Shown in pieces: positions 27,898-41,624 of a DNA stretch of 64,000 nucleotides. Position numbers and translations under genes: made by a program. Every line of letters starts with the position of its first letter. Position 1 is the stretch's first letter. The notes under the pieces were generated by a model that saw only the letters and a program-made list of their open reading frames with translations, was not told the DNA's origin and did no database searches. The DNA is taken from positions 310,001 through 374,000 of the forward strand of contig NZ_JAJISP010000002.1 in NCBI RefSeq assembly GCF_022132145.1, given 5' to 3'. This DNA comes from Pseudomonas sp. MMS21 TM103 (GTDB lineage: Bacteria; Pseudomonadota; Gammaproteobacteria; Pseudomonadales; Pseudomonadaceae).

Positions 27898-29679
27898 ATG
27901 ACTGCATCAAGCGCCCAGCACACACAGTCGCAACCGCCCGCCACGCCTGACGTGGTGACAGAGTTGCAGGCACGGTTCAGCGCCGACAGTCTGACCGTGC
28001 AAGACACCCGTACTGGCATGCCGGTGCTCTGGGTCGAGCGCGACCTGCTGCTGAAGGTGCTGAACTACCTGCGCCATCTGCCCAAGCCCTACGTGATGCT
28101 CTACGACCTCAGCGCCATGGACGAGCGTCTGCGCACCCAGCGCCGCGGCCTGCCGGTCGCGGACTTCAGCGTGTTCTACCACCTGCTGTCGATCGAGCGG
28201 AACAGCGACATCATGCTCAAGGTCGCCCTGCAGGAACACGACCTCAGCCTGCCCAGCGCCACCCGCATCTGGGCCAACGCCAACTGGTACGAACGGGAAG
28301 TCTGGGACCTGTTCGGCATTCGTTTCGACGGCCACCCACACCTGACCCGGATCATGATGCCGCCGACCTGGGAGGGGCATCCCCTGCGCAAGGACTACCC
28401 GGCGCGCGCCACCGAGTTCGACCCCTACAGCCTGTCCGCCGCCAAGCAGGATCTGGAGCAGGAAGCCCTGCGCTTCAAGCCGGAAGACTGGGGCATGCAG
28501 CGCCACAGCGAGTACGAGGACTTCATGTTCCTCAACCTGGGCCCCAACCACCCCTCCGCCCACGGCGCCTTTCGCATCATCCTGCAACTGGATGGCGAAG
28601 AAATCGTCGATTGCGTGCCGGAAATCGGCTACCACCACCGCGGTGCCGAGAAGATGGCCGAGCGCCAGAGCTGGCACAGTTTCATTCCCTACACCGACCG
28701 CATCGACTACCTCGGCGGGGTGATGAACAACCTGCCCTACGTGCTGGCGGTGGAGAAACTCGCCGGCATCAAGGTGCCGGAGCGGGTCGATTTCATCCGC
28801 GTGATGCTCGCCGAGTTCTTCCGCATCAGCAGCCACCTGCTGTTTCTCGGCACCTATATCCAGGACGTCGGCGCCATGACCCCGGTGTTCTTCACCTTCA
28901 CCGACCGCCAGCGCGCCTACCAGGTTATCGAAGCGATCACCGGCTTTCGCATGCACCCGGCCTGGTACCGCATCGGCGGCGTCGCCCATGACCTGCCGCG
29001 CGGCTGGGACAAACTGGTGCAGGACTTTGTCACCTGGCTGCCCAAGCGCCTCGACGAGTACGAAAAAGCCGCACTGCAGAACAGCATCCTGCGCGGTCGC
29101 TCCATCGGCGTGGCCGCCTACAACACCGCGCAGGCGCTCGAGTGGGGCGTCACCGGCTCGGGCCTGCGCGCCACCGGACTGGACTTCGACCTGCGCAAGG
29201 CGCGGCCCTATTCCGGCTATCAGCACTTCGATTTCGAGATCCCCCTGGCGCTCAATGGCGATGCCTACGACCGCTGCATCATCCGCGTCGAGGAAATGCG
29301 CCAGAGCCTGCGGATCATCGAGCAGTGCCTGCGCAATATGCCCGCCGGCCCATACAAGGCCGATCACCCGCTGACCACGCCGCCGCCTAAGGAGCGCACC
29401 CTGCAGCACATCGAAACCCTGATCACCCACTTCCTGCAAGTGTCCTGGGGGCCGGTCATGCCGGCCAACGAATCCCTGCAGATGATCGAGGCGACCAAGG
29501 GCATCAACAGCTACTACCTGACCAGCGACGGCGGCACCATGAGTTACCGCACGCGCATCCGTACGCCGAGCTTCCCGCACCTGCAGCAGATCCCGGCGGT
29601 AATCAGGGGCAGCATGGTCGCCGACCTGATCGCCTACCTGGGCAGTATCGACTTCGTCATGGCCGACGTGGACCGCTGA
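27898..29679 (+). CDS. nuoC: NADH-quinone oxidoreductase fused subunits C/D
   Basis: 593 aa, fused NuoC (about 1-185) and NuoD (about 205-593), as in E. coli and pseudomonads. The C part has [22 protein letters not shown]. The D part starts at [15 protein letters not shown] and contains [14 protein letters not shown], forming the quinone pocket with NuoB. The C-terminal end [12 protein letters not shown] is complete. nuoE begins after 1 bp. Confidence 0.98.
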   Translation: MTASSAQHTQSQPPATPDVVTELQARFSADSLTVQDTRTGMPVLWVERDLLLKVLNYLRHLPKPYVMLYDLSAMDERLRTQRRGLPVADFSVFYHLLSIERNSDIMLKVALQEHDLSLPSATRIWANANWYEREVWDLFGIRFDGHPHLTRIMMPPTWEGHPLRKDYPARATEFDPYSLSAAKQDLEQEALRFKPEDWGMQRHSEYEDFMFLNLGPNHPSAHGAFRIILQLDGEEIVDCVPEIGYHHRGAEKMAERQSWHSFIPYTDRIDYLGGVMNNLPYVLAVEKLAGIKVPERVDFIRVMLAEFFRISSHLLFLGTYIQDVGAMTPVFFTFTDRQRAYQVIEAITGFRMHPAWYRIGGVAHDLPRGWDKLVQDFVTWLPKRLDEYEKAALQNSILRGRSIGVAAYNTAQALEWGVTGSGLRATGLDFDLRKARPYSGYQHFDFEIPLALNGDAYDRCIIRVEEMRQSLRIIEQCLRNMPAGPYKADHPLTTPPPKERTLQHIETLITHFLQVSWGPVMPANESLQMIEATKGINSYYLTSDGGTMSYRTRIRTPSFPHLQQIPAVIRGSMVADLIAYLGSIDFVMADVDR

Positions 29680-29680
29680 T

Positions 29681-30178
29681 ATGACTGACTCGCTGATCCA
29701 AACCGACCGTTTCACCCTCAGCGCCAGCGAACGCCTGGCCATCGAGCACGAACTCGGGCATTACGAAGACCCGCGCGCGGCGTCCATCGAGGCGCTGAAA
29801 ATCGTCCAGCAGCACCGCGGCTGGGTGCCGGACGGCGCGATCCCGGCCATTGGCGAGATGCTCGGCATCCCGGCCAGCGACGTGGAAGGCGTAGCCACCT
29901 TCTATAGCCAGATTTTTCGCCAGCCGGTGGGCCGCCATATCATTCGCCTGTGCGACAGCATGGTCTGCTACCTGCAGGGACATGAGTCGATTCAGGCCGC
30001 GTTGCAGCAACGGCTGGGCATCGGCCTGGGTGAAACCAGCAGCGACAACCGCTTCACCCTGCTGCCGGTGTGCTGCCTGGGCAACTGCGACAAGGCGCCG
30101 ACCCTGATGATCGACGACGACACCTACAGCCACCTGGATGCCGACCATGTGGCCGAGTTACTGGAGCGCTACCCATGA
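29681..30178 (+). CDS. nuoE: NADH-quinone oxidoreductase subunit E
   Basis: 165 aa. Thioredoxin-like subunit with the N1a 2Fe-2S cluster: CDSMVC gives the first pair of Cys, and [10 protein letters not shown] the second. An N-terminal helical domain (about 20-80) precedes it. It forms the NADH dehydrogenase module with NuoF and NuoG. Its stop overlaps the nuoF start in an ATGA. Confidence 0.98.
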   Translation: MTDSLIQTDRFTLSASERLAIEHELGHYEDPRAASIEALKIVQQHRGWVPDGAIPAIGEMLGIPASDVEGVATFYSQIFRQPVGRHIIRLCDSMVCYLQGHESIQAALQQRLGIGLGETSSDNRFTLLPVCCLGNCDKAPTLMIDDDTYSHLDADHVAELLERYP

Positions 30179-31518
30179 GCTGCGTCTCCTTCAGTACCGC
30201 CAACCTGAGCCCGCGCAGCGCGGAAAACCAGCCGTTGACCTGGCGCCTGCGTGACGATGGCGAACCGGTCTGGCTCGACCAATACGTCCACCAGAATGGT
30301 TATGCCGCCGCGCGCAAGGCGCTCGCTCAGTTCAGCCCGGAGCAGATCACCCAACAGGTCAAGGACAGCGGCCTCAAGGGCCGTGGCGGCGCCGGCTTCC
30401 CCACCGGGGTGAAGTGGGGGCTGATGCCCCAGGACGACACCCAGAACCAGCGCTACCTGCTGTGCAACGCCGACGAGATGGAGCCCAACACCTACAAGGA
30501 TCGCCTGCTGATGGAACAGCTGCCGCACCTGCTGATCGAGGGCATGCTGATCAGCGCCCGCGCGCTCAAAGCCTATCGCGGCTATATCTTCCTGCGCGGC
30601 GAATACGTCGACTGCGCACGGCACCTCAAGCGCGCCATCGCCGAGGCGGAGGCGGCCGGCCTGCTCGGCCGCAATATCCTCAGCAGCGGCTTCGACTTCG
30701 AGCTGCTGGTGCACAGCGGCGCCGGTCGCTATATCTGCGGCGAAGAAACCGCGCTGATCAACTCCCTGGAAGGGCGCCGGGCCAACCCGCGGGCCAAACC
30801 GCCCTTCCCGGCCGCCGTCGGTGTATGGGGCAAGCCGACCTGCGTCAACAACGTCGAGACCCTGTGCAACGTGCCGGCGATCATCGGCAACGGCGTCGAC
30901 TGGTACAAGGCCCTGGCCCGCCCCGGCAGTGAAGACATGGGCAGCAAGCTGCTGGGTTTTTCCGGCAAGGTGAAGCATCCCGGGCTGTGGGAGTTGCCCT
31001 TCGGCATCCCGGCCCGCGAGCTGTTCGAGGACTACGCCGGAGGCATGCGCGACGGCTATCGGCTGAAAGCCTGGCAGCCGGGCGGCGCCGGCACCGGTTT
31101 TTTGCTGCCCGAGCATCTCGATGCGCCGATGTGCAGTACCGGTATCGCCAAAGTCGGCACGCGCATGGGCACAGGTCTGGCCATGGCGCTGGACGACAGC
31201 GTCAACATGGTCGGCCTGCTGCGCAATATGGAGGTGTTCTTCGCCCGCGAGTCCTGCGGCTTCTGCACCCCCTGCCGTGATGGCCTGCCCTGGAGCGTCA
31301 AGCTGCTCGGCGCCCTGCAACATGGCCAGGGCCAACCCGGCGATCTCGAGATCCTCGAACAACTGTGCACGTTCCTCGGCCCGGGCAAGACCTTCTGCGC
31401 CCATGCTCCGGGCGCCGTCGAGCCGCTGGCCAGTGCACTCAAATATTTTCGTGACGAGTTCGAGGCGGGGATTGCCACAACGCCCCCGACCCCGACCAAC
31501 CAGGCGCTCGCGGTGTAA
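30175..31518 (+). CDS. nuoF: NADH-quinone oxidoreductase subunit F
   Basis: 447 aa from MSCVSFST, overlapping nuoE by 4 bp. It binds NADH, FMN and the N3 4Fe-4S cluster. FMN/NADH loop [13 protein letters not shown] (near residue 68), the [13 protein letters not shown] segment, and cluster ligands [12 protein letters not shown] plus a distal Cys in [14 protein letters not shown] are all present. An 81-bp gap follows before nuoG, the longest in the operon. Confidence 0.98.
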   Translation: MSCVSFSTANLSPRSAENQPLTWRLRDDGEPVWLDQYVHQNGYAAARKALAQFSPEQITQQVKDSGLKGRGGAGFPTGVKWGLMPQDDTQNQRYLLCNADEMEPNTYKDRLLMEQLPHLLIEGMLISARALKAYRGYIFLRGEYVDCARHLKRAIAEAEAAGLLGRNILSSGFDFELLVHSGAGRYICGEETALINSLEGRRANPRAKPPFPAAVGVWGKPTCVNNVETLCNVPAIIGNGVDWYKALARPGSEDMGSKLLGFSGKVKHPGLWELPFGIPARELFEDYAGGMRDGYRLKAWQPGGAGTGFLLPEHLDAPMCSTGIAKVGTRMGTGLAMALDDSVNMVGLLRNMEVFFARESCGFCTPCRDGLPWSVKLLGALQHGQGQPGDLEILEQLCTFLGPGKTFCAHAPGAVEPLASALKYFRDEFEAGIATTPPTPTNQALAV

Positions 31519-31599
31519 CGGCATTTGCGACGCAGGCCGCAGGCGCATCAACGATGACCTTAGCCCGCCCACTCCCATGGGCATGAGAAGACTGAAGAA

Positions 31600-34329
31600 A
31601 TGGCCACTATTCACGTAGACGGCAAAGCATTCGAAGTCGATGGTGCGGCTAACCTGCTCCAGGCCTGCCTGTCGCTGGGGCTGGATATTCCCTATTTCTG
31701 CTGGCATCCGGCGCTCGGTAGCGTGGGCGCCTGCCGGCAGTGCGCAGTCAAGCAGTTCAGCGACGAGAACGACACGCGCGGGCGCCTGGTGATGTCCTGC
31801 ATGACCCCGGCCAGCGACAACAGCTGGATTTCCATCGACGACGAGGAAGCCAGGCAGTTCCGCGCCAGCGTGGTCGAGTGGCTGATGACCAATCACCCGC
31901 ATGACTGCCCGGTGTGCGAGGAAGGCGGCCACTGCCACCTGCAGGACATGACGGTGATGAGCGGGCACAACCGCCGGCGTTACCGCTTCAGCAAACGCAC
32001 TCACCAGAACCAGGAACTGGGCCCCTTCATCGGCCACGAAATGAACCGTTGCATTGCCTGCTACCGCTGCGTGCGCTACTACCAGGACTATGCCGGCGGC
32101 AGCGATCTGGGCGTATATGGTGCCCACGAAAATCTGTACTTCGGCCGCGTAGAGGACGGGGTGCTGGAAAGCGAGTTCTCCGGCAACCTCACCGAGGTCT
32201 GTCCCACCGGGGTGTTCACCGACAAGACCCACTCGGCCCGCTACAACCGCAAGTGGGACATGCAGTTCGCCCCGAGCATCTGCCATGGCTGCTCGCTCGG
32301 CTGCAACATCAGTCCCGGCGAGCGCTACGGAGAGATACGGCGCATCGAAAACCGCTTCAATGGCGCGGTGAACCAGTATTTTCTCTGCGACCGCGGGCGT
32401 TTCGGCTATGGCCATGTCAACCGCACAGACCGTCCGCGCCAGCCGATGATGATGCTGAGCAAGATGACGATGGGCCTCGACTCGGCCCTCGATCAGGCGG
32501 CGGCGTTGCTCAAGCCGCGCAAGGTGATCGGCATCGGCTCGCCCCGCGCCAGCCTGGAGAGCAACTTCGCCCTGCTTGAGCTGGTCGGCGGCGCAAACTA
32601 CTACTGCGGCATTGGCGCCGCAGAACTGGAGAACCTGAGCCTGATTCGCGATCTGCTGCTGAACGGGCCGCTGCCGGTACCGACCCTGCGCGAGGTGGAA
32701 AGCCACGATGCGGTGTTCGTCCTCGGCGAAGACCTGACCCAGACGGCCGCCCGCCTCGCCCTGGCCCTGCGCCAGGCGGTGAAAGGCAAGGCCACTGCCA
32801 TGGCCGCCGCGATGAACATTGCGCCATGGCACAGTGCCGCCGTGCAGAACATTGGCCAACAGGCGTTGCACCCGTTGTTTATCGCCAGCGTCACGGCGAC
32901 CCGCCTGGATGACATCGCTGCCGAATGCGTGCATGCGGCCCCAACCGACCTGGCACGCCTGGGCTGCGCCGTGGCCCACGCCATCGACCCGAACGCGCCA
33001 GCGGTACAGGGCCTTCAAGGAGAAGCCGTCGACCTGGTGCAGCGCATCGCCGCGGCCCTGCTCGAAGCCGAGCGCCCCTTGCTGGTCTGCGGCGCCTCCC
33101 TGGGCTGCACGGCGCTGATCGAAGCGGCCGCGAATATCGCCAGTGCCTTGCACAACCGTGGCAAAAACGCCTCCATCAGCCTGGTCGTCGCGGAAGCCAA
33201 CAGCATGGGCCTGGCACTGCTGCTGGATGAACAGCTCGGCGAACAGTCGCTGGACGCCGCCTTGCAGATCCTGAGCAGTGGTCAGGCCGATGCCGTGGTG
33301 GTGCTGGAAAACGACCTCTACCGCCGCGCCGACAGCGCCAGGGTCGACGCCGCGCTGCATGCCGCCAAGCTGGTGATAGTCGCCGACCATCAACACACGG
33401 CCACCACCGCCAAGGCTCATTTGCTGCTGCCCGCGGCCAGTTTTGCCGAAGCCGACGGCACCCTGGTCAGCCAGGAAGGCCGCGCCCAGCGCTTCTTCCA
33501 GGTATTCGATCCCGCTTACTACGACGCCAAGGTGCTGGTGCGCGAGAGCTGGCGCTGGCTGCATGCGCTGCACAGCACCCTGCTTGGCAAGCCGGTCGAC
33601 TGGACCCGACTGGATGAAGTCACCGCCGCCTGCGCGGCCAGCAACAGCCTGCTGGGTAGAATCGGCGAAGCCGCCCCGAATGCCTCGTTCCGCATAAAAG
33701 GCCTCAAGTTGGCGCGCGAACCCTTGCGCTACAGCGGCCGCACCGCCATGCGCGCCAATATCAGCGTGCATGAGCCACGCCAGCCGCAGGACCAGGACTC
33801 GGCCCTGGCCTTCTCCATGGAAGGTTATTCCGGCACTCAGGAACAGCGTCAGCAGATCCCCTTTGCCTGGTCACCCGGCTGGAACTCGCCGCAGGCGTGG
33901 AACAAGTTCCAGGACGAAGTCGGCGGCCATTTGCGCGCCGGCGATCCGGGCGTACGCCTGATCGAAGCCAAGGGTGAAGCGTTGCCCTGGTTCGGCGTGC
34001 CCGCCGCGTTCGAGCCGGCACCTGGCACCTGGCAGGCCGTGCCCTTGCATCATCTGTTCGGCAGTGAAGAAACCTCCGCCCGCGCCGCGCCGCTGCAGAC
34101 GCGCATCCCGCAGCCCTATGTCGCAGTGGGCGAGGTCGACGCCGAGCGCCTCGGCCTTGGCGATGGCGCGCTAGTCGCGCTTACCCTTGATGGTCAGGTG
34201 CTGCGATTGCCGTTGCGCCTGTGTGCCGAGCTGGCCAGCGGACTGATCGGCCTGCCGGTCGGCTTGCCCGGAATCCCGGCGGTGATCGCCGGCGCCGTGG
34301 TGACGGAGTTGCAGGAGGCGACGCCATGA
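31600..34329 (+). CDS. nuoG: NADH-quinone oxidoreductase subunit G
   Basis: 909 aa. The iron-sulfur relay chain of the peripheral arm. N-terminal 2Fe-2S domain (Cys in [16 protein letters not shown] and MSCMTP), His/Cys-ligated cluster in [15 protein letters not shown], ferredoxin-type [13 protein letters not shown] and the extra CHGCSLGCN cluster near residue 227. A long molybdopterin oxidoreductase-like domain follows. The C-terminus has a MopB-type domain. The stop overlaps the nuoH start in ATGA. Confidence 0.98.
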   Translation: MATIHVDGKAFEVDGAANLLQACLSLGLDIPYFCWHPALGSVGACRQCAVKQFSDENDTRGRLVMSCMTPASDNSWISIDDEEARQFRASVVEWLMTNHPHDCPVCEEGGHCHLQDMTVMSGHNRRRYRFSKRTHQNQELGPFIGHEMNRCIACYRCVRYYQDYAGGSDLGVYGAHENLYFGRVEDGVLESEFSGNLTEVCPTGVFTDKTHSARYNRKWDMQFAPSICHGCSLGCNISPGERYGEIRRIENRFNGAVNQYFLCDRGRFGYGHVNRTDRPRQPMMMLSKMTMGLDSALDQAAALLKPRKVIGIGSPRASLESNFALLELVGGANYYCGIGAAELENLSLIRDLLLNGPLPVPTLREVESHDAVFVLGEDLTQTAARLALALRQAVKGKATAMAAAMNIAPWHSAAVQNIGQQALHPLFIASVTATRLDDIAAECVHAAPTDLARLGCAVAHAIDPNAPAVQGLQGEAVDLVQRIAAALLEAERPLLVCGASLGCTALIEAAANIASALHNRGKNASISLVVAEANSMGLALLLDEQLGEQSLDAALQILSSGQADAVVVLENDLYRRADSARVDAALHAAKLVIVADHQHTATTAKAHLLLPAASFAEADGTLVSQEGRAQRFFQVFDPAYYDAKVLVRESWRWLHALHSTLLGKPVDWTRLDEVTAACAASNSLLGRIGEAAPNASFRIKGLKLAREPLRYSGRTAMRANISVHEPRQPQDQDSALAFSMEGYSGTQEQRQQIPFAWSPGWNSPQAWNKFQDEVGGHLRAGDPGVRLIEAKGEALPWFGVPAAFEPAPGTWQAVPLHHLFGSEETSARAAPLQTRIPQPYVAVGEVDAERLGLGDGALVALTLDGQVLRLPLRLCAELASGLIGLPVGLPGIPAVIAGAVVTELQEATP

Positions 34330-35306
34330 ACTGGTTGACTCCCGAGCTGCTGGCGATCGTGCTCGCGGTACTCAAAGCCGTGGTGATTCTGCTCAGCGTG
34401 GTGATTCTCGGCGCCCTGCTCAGCTGGGTCGAACGCCGCCTGCTCGGTCTCTGGCAGGATCGCTACGGGCCTAACCGGGTGGGACCGTTCGGCATGTTCC
34501 AGATCGCCGCGGACATGCTCAAGATGTTCTTCAAGGAAGACTGGACGCCACCGTTCGCCGACCGGTTCATCTTCACCCTGGCGCCGGTTATGGCCATGAG
34601 CGCGCTGTTGATCGCCTTCGTGGTGGTGCCGATCACCCCGACCTGGGGCGTGGCCGACCTCAACATCGGCCTGCTGTTCTTCTTCGCCATGGCCGGCCTG
34701 TCGGTGTATGCGGTGCTGTTCGCCGGCTGGGCCAGCAACAACAAGTACGCCCTGCTCGGCAGCCTGCGCGCCTCGGCGCAGACGGTGTCCTACGAGGTGT
34801 TCATGGGCCTGGCGCTGATGGGTGTGGTGGCCCAGGCCGGCTCGTTCAACCTGCGCGACATCGTCGACTACCAGCACCAGCACCTGTGGTTCATCATTCC
34901 GCAGTTTCTCGGTTTCTGTACCTTCTTCATCGCCGGAGTGGCAGTCACCCACCGCCACCCGTTCGACCAGCCGGAAGCCGAACAGGAACTGGCCGACGGC
35001 TACCACATTGAATACGCCGGGATGAAGTGGGGCATGTTCTTCGTCGGTGAATACATCGGCATCGTGCTGATCTCGGCGCTGCTGGTGACCCTGTTCTTCG
35101 GCGGCTGGCACGGCCCGTTGCTGCCGCCTTTCGCCTGGTTCGCGCTGAAGACCGGGCTCTTCATCATGGTCTTCATCCTCCTGCGCGCCTCCATCCCCCG
35201 GCCACGCTATGACCAGGTGATGAACTTCAGCTGGGTCTTCTGCCTGCCTCTGACCCTGCTCAACCTTCTGGTAACCGGCGCCTTGGTGCTGGCCGCCGCC
35301 GACTAG
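34326..35306 (+). CDS. nuoH: NADH-quinone oxidoreductase subunit H
   Basis: 326 aa from [10 protein letters not shown], overlapping nuoG by 4 bp. Eight membrane helices that form the quinone channel base. Conserved [20 protein letters not shown] and the loop [20 protein letters not shown] are the family signatures, with acidic residues in the E-channel. nuoI follows after 10 bp. Confidence 0.98.
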   Translation: MNWLTPELLAIVLAVLKAVVILLSVVILGALLSWVERRLLGLWQDRYGPNRVGPFGMFQIAADMLKMFFKEDWTPPFADRFIFTLAPVMAMSALLIAFVVVPITPTWGVADLNIGLLFFFAMAGLSVYAVLFAGWASNNKYALLGSLRASAQTVSYEVFMGLALMGVVAQAGSFNLRDIVDYQHQHLWFIIPQFLGFCTFFIAGVAVTHRHPFDQPEAEQELADGYHIEYAGMKWGMFFVGEYIGIVLISALLVTLFFGGWHGPLLPPFAWFALKTGLFIMVFILLRASIPRPRYDQVMNFSWVFCLPLTLLNLLVTGALVLAAAD

Positions 35307-35316
35307 GAGAACCAGT

Positions 35317-35865
<549 letters not shown>

Positions 35866-35881
35866 TGCCGAGGAGCCGCTG

Positions 35882-36382
35882 ATGGAGTTCGCCTTCTATT
35901 TCGCCTCGGGTATCGCGGTGCTCGCGACCCTGCGAGTGATCAGCAACCGCAACCCGATGCACGCCCTGCTCTACCTGATCATCTCGCTGCTGGCGGTGGC
36001 GATGTGCTTTTTCGCCCTCGGCGCGCCTTTCGCCGGCGCCCTGGAGGTCATCGTCTATGCCGGGGCGATCATGGTGCTGTTCGTCTTCGTGGTGATGATG
36101 CTCAACCTCGGCCCGGCGGCCATCGAACAGGAGCGCAGCTGGCTGACCCCGGGCATCTGGCTGGGACCGGCGCTACTGGCGCTGTTGCTACTCGCCGAGC
36201 TGCTCTACGTGCTGTTCGGCATGTCCAGTGGCGCCGTGCTGGGCACTCAGGTAGTGGAAGCCAAGGCCGTCGGTATCAGCCTGTTCGGCCCGTACCTGCT
36301 GGTGGTCGAACTGGCGTCACTGCTGTTGCTGGCGGCGCTGGTCGTCGCTTTCCACCTGGGTCGATCCGAGGCGCAGCCATGA
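35882..36382 (+). CDS. nuoJ: NADH-quinone oxidoreductase subunit J
   Basis: 166 aa from [10 protein letters not shown]; an upstream frame extension has no similarity. Five membrane helices, including [19 protein letters not shown], the helix with the pi-bulge known to couple quinone chemistry to pumping. Its stop overlaps nuoK by 4 bp. Confidence 0.97.
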   Translation: MEFAFYFASGIAVLATLRVISNRNPMHALLYLIISLLAVAMCFFALGAPFAGALEVIVYAGAIMVLFVFVVMMLNLGPAAIEQERSWLTPGIWLGPALLALLLLAELLYVLFGMSSGAVLGTQVVEAKAVGISLFGPYLLVVELASLLLLAALVVAFHLGRSEAQP

Positions 36383-36690
36383 TCAGCTCCATTCCGCTGG
36401 AACACGGCCTGGCGCTGGCAGGGGTGCTGTTCTGCCTGGGCCTGGTCGGCCTGATGGTGCGGCGCAACATCCTCTTCGTACTGATGAGCCTGGAGGTCAT
36501 GATGAACGCCGCCGGCCTGGCCTTCATCGTCGCGGGCAGTCGCTGGGCACAGGCCGATGGCCAGGTGATGTTCATCCTGGTAATCACCCTGGCGGCCGCC
36601 GAAGCGGCCGTGGGCCTGGCCATACTGCTGCAGCTGCACCGCCGTTTTCACACCCTGGACATCGACGCTGCCAGTGAGATGCACGGATGA
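36379..36690 (+). CDS. nuoK: NADH-quinone oxidoreductase subunit K
   Basis: 103 aa from [13 protein letters not shown]. Three membrane helices with the conserved Glu residues in [14 protein letters not shown] and [12 protein letters not shown], part of the proton path. It overlaps nuoJ and nuoL by ATGA at both ends, so its position in the operon fixes both termini. Confidence 0.97.
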   Translation: MISSIPLEHGLALAGVLFCLGLVGLMVRRNILFVLMSLEVMMNAAGLAFIVAGSRWAQADGQVMFILVITLAAAEAAVGLAILLQLHRRFHTLDIDAASEMHG

Positions 36691-38534
36691 ACCTTCTTTA
36701 CCTGACGCTGCTGTTTCCCCTGTTGGGTTTCTGCCTGCTGGCCTTCTCCCGCGGGCGCTTCACGGAACAGCTGACGGCGCTGATCGGCGTCGGCTCGGTG
36801 GGCCTCGCCGCTCTGGCCGGCCTGCTGGTGGGCTGGCAGTTCTTCACCGCCCGGCCAGCCGACGGCGTGTATGTGCAGGTGCTCTGGCAGTGGCTGGCGG
36901 TAGAAGGCTTGACCCCAAGCGTCGCCCTGCACCTGGATGGTTTGTCGCTGACCATGCTCGGGGTGGTCACTGGCGTGGGTTTTCTGATCCACCTGTTCGC
37001 CTCCTGGTACATGCGCGGCGAGGAAGGCTATTCGCGGTTCTTTGCCTACATGAACCTGTTTATCGCCAGCATGCTGTTGCTGGTGCTCGGCGACAACCTG
37101 CTGCTGCTGTATTTCGGCTGGGAAGGCGTGGGCCTGTGCAGCTACCTGCTGATCGGTTTCTACTACCGTAATCCGGCCAACGGCGGCGCGGCGCTCAAGG
37201 CCTTTATCGTCACCCGCATCGGCGATGTGTTCATGGCCCTGGGCCTGTTCGTGTTGTTCCATGCCTTCGGCACCCTAAATATCCAGGAAATACTGGTGCT
37301 GGCCCCGCAGAAATTCGCCAGTGGCGATCCGCTGTTGACCACTGCGACCCTGCTGCTGCTCGGCGGCGCGGTGGGCAAGTCGGCGCAATTGCCATTACAG
37401 ACCTGGCTGGCCGACGCGATGGCCGGCCCGACCCCGGTCTCCGCACTGATCCACGCCGCGACCATGGTCACCGCCGGGGTCTATCTGATCGCCCGCTGCC
37501 ATGGCTTGTTCAGCCTGACGCCCCTGACCCTGGGGCTGGTCGGCATCGTCGGCGGCGTGACCCTGCTGCTGGCCGGTTGCGCCGCCCTGGTGCAGACCGA
37601 CATCAAGCGCATCCTCGCCTACTCGACCATGAGCCAGATCGGCTACATGTTCCTCGCGCTTGGCGTTGGCGCCTGGCAGGCGGCGGTCTTCCACCTGATG
37701 ACCCATGCCTTCTTCAAGGCCCTGCTGTTCCTCACCGCGGGCGCGGTAATCGTCGCCTGCCACCACGAGCAGAACATCTTCAAGATGGGCGGACTGCGCA
37801 AACCCCTGCCGCTGGCCTACCTCTGCTTCCTGGTCGGCGGCTCGGCACTGTCCGCCCTGCCCCTGGTCACGGCCGGCTTCTACTCCAAGGATGAAATCCT
37901 CTGGGAAGCCCTGGCCAGCGGTAACCAGCCGCTGCTGCTGGCCGGTCTACTCGGCGCCGTACTGACCTCGCTGTATACCTTCCGCCTGATCTTCATCGTC
38001 TTCCACGGCCCGCAACAGACCGCGGTCCACGCGGGCAAGGGCATCGCCTACTGGCTGCCGCTGACGCTGTTGATGCTGCTGTCGACCTTCGTTGGCGCGT
38101 TGATCGAGCCGCCCCTGGCCGGGGTGCTGCCAGACAGCGTCGGCCATGCCGGTGGCGAAGCTAAGCACAGCCTGGAACTGCTCTCCGGCCTGATCGCGGT
38201 GCTTGGCATCGCGGCTGCCGCGGCCCTGTTTCTCGGCCAGCGCGAGCTGGTCAGGCGTCTGGCCGCCAGTGTGCCGGGACGTTTCTTCAGTGCCTGGTGG
38301 TTCGCCGCCTGGGGCTTCGACTGGCTCTATGACCGGCTGTTCGTCAAACCCTACCTGTGGCTCTGCCGGGTGCTGCGGCGTGATCCGTTCGACCGCAGCA
38401 TCGGCCTGTTGCCACGTCTGGCGCGGGTTCTGCATCTGCTGCTCAGCCGCAGCCAGACCGGCCAGTTGCGTTGGTATGCGCTAAGCATGGCCGGTGGCAC
38501 GGTGCTGCTGCTTGGCCTGTTGAAGGTGCTTTGA
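36687..38534 (+). CDS. nuoL: NADH-quinone oxidoreductase subunit L
   Basis: 615 aa. Distal antiporter-like pump subunit with about 15 membrane helices and a C-terminal lateral helix (about 535-580). Family segments: [17 protein letters not shown] with the key Glu, [17 protein letters not shown] with the key Lys and the discontinuous helix, and [18 protein letters not shown]. The gap to nuoM is 25 bp. Confidence 0.98.
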   Translation: MNLLYLTLLFPLLGFCLLAFSRGRFTEQLTALIGVGSVGLAALAGLLVGWQFFTARPADGVYVQVLWQWLAVEGLTPSVALHLDGLSLTMLGVVTGVGFLIHLFASWYMRGEEGYSRFFAYMNLFIASMLLLVLGDNLLLLYFGWEGVGLCSYLLIGFYYRNPANGGAALKAFIVTRIGDVFMALGLFVLFHAFGTLNIQEILVLAPQKFASGDPLLTTATLLLLGGAVGKSAQLPLQTWLADAMAGPTPVSALIHAATMVTAGVYLIARCHGLFSLTPLTLGLVGIVGGVTLLLAGCAALVQTDIKRILAYSTMSQIGYMFLALGVGAWQAAVFHLMTHAFFKALLFLTAGAVIVACHHEQNIFKMGGLRKPLPLAYLCFLVGGSALSALPLVTAGFYSKDEILWEALASGNQPLLLAGLLGAVLTSLYTFRLIFIVFHGPQQTAVHAGKGIAYWLPLTLLMLLSTFVGALIEPPLAGVLPDSVGHAGGEAKHSLELLSGLIAVLGIAAAAALFLGQRELVRRLAASVPGRFFSAWWFAAWGFDWLYDRLFVKPYLWLCRVLRRDPFDRSIGLLPRLARVLHLLLSRSQTGQLRWYALSMAGGTVLLLGLLKVL

Positions 38535-38559
38535 TCATGGAACCAAGGAGCGTGACCGC

Positions 38560-40092
38560 GTGATTCTCCCCTGGCTGGTCTTGATTCCCTTTATCGGCGG
38601 CCTGCTCTGCTGGCTGGCCGAGCGGCACAGCAGCACCCTGCCACGCTGGCTGGCGCTGCTGACCATGGGCCTGGTGCTGCTGATCAGCCTGTGGCTGTGG
38701 CAGCAGGGCGACTTCCAACTGGCACCGGGCGGCGGCCGCGACCCGACCTGGGAGCTGGAATTCAAACACGTGTGGATTGAGCGTTTCGGCATCAACCTGC
38801 ACCTGGCGCTCGATGGCCTGTCGCTGCTGATGATCCTGCTCACCGGCCTGCTCGGGGTACTGTCGGTGCTCTGTTCCTGGCAGGAAATCCAGCAGCGGGT
38901 TGGGTTCTTCCACCTCAACCTGATGTGGATTCTCGGCGGCGTGATCGGCGTGTTCCTCGCCCTGGATTTGTTCCTGTTCTTCTTCTTCTGGGAAATGATG
39001 CTGGTCCCCATGTACTTCCTCATCGCCCTCTGGGGCCACAGTGCGGCGGACGGCAAGACCTCGCGGATCAACGCGGCGACCAAGTTCTTCATCTATACCC
39101 AGGCCAGCGGCCTGATCATGCTGGTGGCGATTCTCGGGCTGGTATTCGCCAACTTCCACAGCAGCGGGGTGCTGACCTTCGACTACGCCCTGCTGTTGCA
39201 GGCCAAGCTCGACCCGGCGGTTGAATACACCCTGATGCTCGGGTTCTTCATTGCCTTCGCCGTGAAGCTGCCAGTGGTGCCGCTGCATTCCTGGCTGCCC
39301 GATGCCCATGCCCAGGCGCCAACCGCCGGCTCGGTCGACCTGGCCGGGATCCTGCTGAAAACCGCGGCCTACGGCCTGCTGCGCTTCGGCATACCGCTGT
39401 TCCCCAATGCCTCGGCCGAGTTCGCCCCGATCGCCATGGGCCTCGGGGTGCTAGGCGTCGTCTATGGCGCGCTGCTGGCCTTCGCCCAGACCGACATCAA
39501 ACGGCTGATCGCCTACACCAGTGTGTCGCACATGGGCTTCGTGCTGATCGGAATCTATTCCGGCACTCAGCTGGCGCTGCAAGGCGTGGTGATCCAGATG
39601 CTCGCCCATGGCCTCTCTGCCGCGGCGCTGTTCATCCTCTGCGGCCAGCTCTACGAGCGCCTGCACACCCGCGACCTACGCCTGATGGGCGGCCTGTGGG
39701 GGCGGCTGAACTATCTGCCGGGAGTCATGCTGTTCTTCGCCGCCGCCTCGCTGGGCTTGCCCGGCACCGGTAATTTCGTTGGCGAATTCCTGATTCTGCT
39801 CGGTACCTTCAAGGTCGCCCCGCTGGTCACCGTGATCGCCACCGGCGGTCTGGTGCTGGCCTCGGTGTACTCGTTGATCATGATCCAGCGCGCGTTCTAT
39901 GGCCCGGCCAAGGCCGAGGGAGCGCTGCGGGGGCTGGGTGGCCGCGAGCTGGCGATGATGCTCGGCCTGATTGGCTTGTTGCTGCTGCTCGGAATCTATC
40001 CGCAGCCGGTGCTGGACACGTCGGCGGCGAGCATGCACGGCGTCCAGCAATGGCTGGCTACGGCCTTCTCTCAACTGCTTTCGGCCCGGTAG
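38560..40092 (+). CDS. nuoM: NADH-quinone oxidoreductase subunit M, GTG start
   Basis: 510 aa starting with GTG at 38560; AAGGAG lies 9 bp upstream and no ATG gives a better start. Antiporter-like pump subunit, 14 membrane helices. [20 protein letters not shown] holds the conserved Glu, and [20 protein letters not shown] and [18 protein letters not shown] hold the Lys and broken helix. Confidence 0.97.
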   Translation: MILPWLVLIPFIGGLLCWLAERHSSTLPRWLALLTMGLVLLISLWLWQQGDFQLAPGGGRDPTWELEFKHVWIERFGINLHLALDGLSLLMILLTGLLGVLSVLCSWQEIQQRVGFFHLNLMWILGGVIGVFLALDLFLFFFFWEMMLVPMYFLIALWGHSAADGKTSRINAATKFFIYTQASGLIMLVAILGLVFANFHSSGVLTFDYALLLQAKLDPAVEYTLMLGFFIAFAVKLPVVPLHSWLPDAHAQAPTAGSVDLAGILLKTAAYGLLRFGIPLFPNASAEFAPIAMGLGVLGVVYGALLAFAQTDIKRLIAYTSVSHMGFVLIGIYSGTQLALQGVVIQMLAHGLSAAALFILCGQLYERLHTRDLRLMGGLWGRLNYLPGVMLFFAAASLGLPGTGNFVGEFLILLGTFKVAPLVTVIATGGLVLASVYSLIMIQRAFYGPAKAEGALRGLGGRELAMMLGLIGLLLLLGIYPQPVLDTSAASMHGVQQWLATAFSQLLSAR

Positions 40093-40097
40093 CGCAC

Positions 40098-41564
40098 ATG
40101 GACCTGACCCTGGATCATTTCATCGCCCTGCTGCCGCTGCTGGTGACCAGTGCCACCGCCGTGCTGGTAATGCTCGGCATCGCCTGGCGGCGCAGCCATA
40201 CCCAGAGTTTCGTCCTCTCGGTGATCGGCCTCAACCTGGCCTTGCTGTCCCTGCTCCCCGCGCTGCAGGTCGCCCCGCTGCAAGTCACCACGCTGCTGGT
40301 GGTCGATCGTTTCGCCTGCTTCTATATGGCCCTGATCCTGGCCGCCGCCCTCGCCTGCCTCACCCTGGCCCACGCCTATCTCGGCGAGAAGCAAGGCAAG
40401 GGCTACCCGGGCAACCGCGAAGAACTCTACCTGCTGATGCTGCTGGCCGCCGCAGGTGGCTTGGTGCTGGTCAGTGCCCAGCACCTGGCCAGCTTGTTCA
40501 TTGGCCTGGAACTGCTCTCGCTGCCGACCTATGGGCTGGTGGCCTATGCCTTCTTCAACAAGCGCTCGCTCGAGGCCGGCCTCAAGTACATGGTGCTCTC
40601 GGCTGCCGGCTCGGCGTTCCTGCTGTTCGGCATGGCTCTTCTGTATGCCGACGCCGGCAGCCTGAGCTTTGCCGGGATCGGCACCATCCTGGCGCCAGCC
40701 GCGCAGCCGGGTCCGCTAGTACAGTTGGGCATGGCCCTTATGCTGGTCGCCCTGGCGTTCAAGCTGTCGTTGGTGCCCTTTCATCTGTGGACACCGGATG
40801 TCTACGAAGGCGCGCCTGCACCGGTTGCGGCCTTTCTCGCCACGGCCAGCAAGGTCGCAGTGTTCGCCGTGCTGCTGCGCCTGTTCCAGCTTTCGCCCGC
40901 AGCCGCGAGCCCGGCGCTGCACGGTCTCCTGACAGTAATCGCAGTGGCCTCGATCCTCTTCGGCAACCTGCTGGCCTTGCTGCAAAGCAACCTCAAGCGC
41001 CTGCTGGGCTACTCCTCGATTGCCCACTTCGGTTATCTGCTGGTCGCCCTGATCGCCAGTGAGGGCCTGGCCGTCGAAGCGGTCGGCGTGTACCTGGTCA
41101 CCTACGTGTTGACCGTACTCGGCGCATTCGGCGTGGTCACCCTGATGTCCACGCCCTACAACGGTCGCGACTGCGACGCGCTCTACGAATACCGCGGGCT
41201 GTTCTGGCGCCGCCCCTACCTGACCGCCGTACTCACGGTGATGATGTTGTCGTTGGCGGGCATTCCGCTGACCGCAGGCTTCATCGGCAAGTTCTACATC
41301 ATCACCGTCGGCGTGCAAGCCGAGCTCTGGTGGCTGCTCGGCGCACTGGTAATCGGGAGCGCGATCGGGGTGTTCTATTACCTGCGGGTGATGGTCACTC
41401 TGTTCATGGTCGAACCCAACCTGCGCCGCCACGATGCGCCATTCAACTGGGGTCAGCGGGCGGGCGGGATCATGCTGCTGCTGGTCGCCCTGCTGGCGTT
41501 CGTGTTCGGCGTCTACCCGCAACCCTTGCTGGACTTGGTGCTAAATGCAGGGCTCGTCCAGTAA
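40098..41564 (+). CDS. nuoN: NADH-quinone oxidoreductase subunit N
   Basis: 488 aa from [13 protein letters not shown], 5 bp after nuoM; an earlier in-frame ATG inside nuoM is unlikely. Third antiporter-like pump subunit. Key segments are [20 protein letters not shown] with Glu, [20 protein letters not shown] with Lys and [18 protein letters not shown]. It is the last gene of nuo. No strong terminator is visible in the 60 bp to the convergent transporter gene. Confidence 0.98.
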   Translation: MDLTLDHFIALLPLLVTSATAVLVMLGIAWRRSHTQSFVLSVIGLNLALLSLLPALQVAPLQVTTLLVVDRFACFYMALILAAALACLTLAHAYLGEKQGKGYPGNREELYLLMLLAAAGGLVLVSAQHLASLFIGLELLSLPTYGLVAYAFFNKRSLEAGLKYMVLSAAGSAFLLFGMALLYADAGSLSFAGIGTILAPAAQPGPLVQLGMALMLVALAFKLSLVPFHLWTPDVYEGAPAPVAAFLATASKVAVFAVLLRLFQLSPAAASPALHGLLTVIAVASILFGNLLALLQSNLKRLLGYSSIAHFGYLLVALIASEGLAVEAVGVYLVTYVLTVLGAFGVVTLMSTPYNGRDCDALYEYRGLFWRRPYLTAVLTVMMLSLAGIPLTAGFIGKFYIITVGVQAELWWLLGALVIGSAIGVFYYLRVMVTLFMVEPNLRRHDAPFNWGQRAGGIMLLLVALLAFVFGVYPQPLLDLVLNAGLVQ

Positions 41565-41624
41565 ACGCGAACGGCCCTGAATTGTTGTTTCGGCAAACGG
41601 CAAGCCTGAGCGGCATTTATGGGC

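Noticed and set aside
27907..29742. 611-codon open frame antisense to nuoCD
   Set aside because: Antisense artefact of a conserved gene; no recognisable motifs.
30169..33771. 1200-codon open frame antisense to nuoF and nuoG
   Set aside because: Shadow of GC-rich coding sequence with third-position bias. The translation is low-complexity Gln/Ala/Gly/His-rich with no domains, while the sense strand encodes complete NuoF and NuoG.
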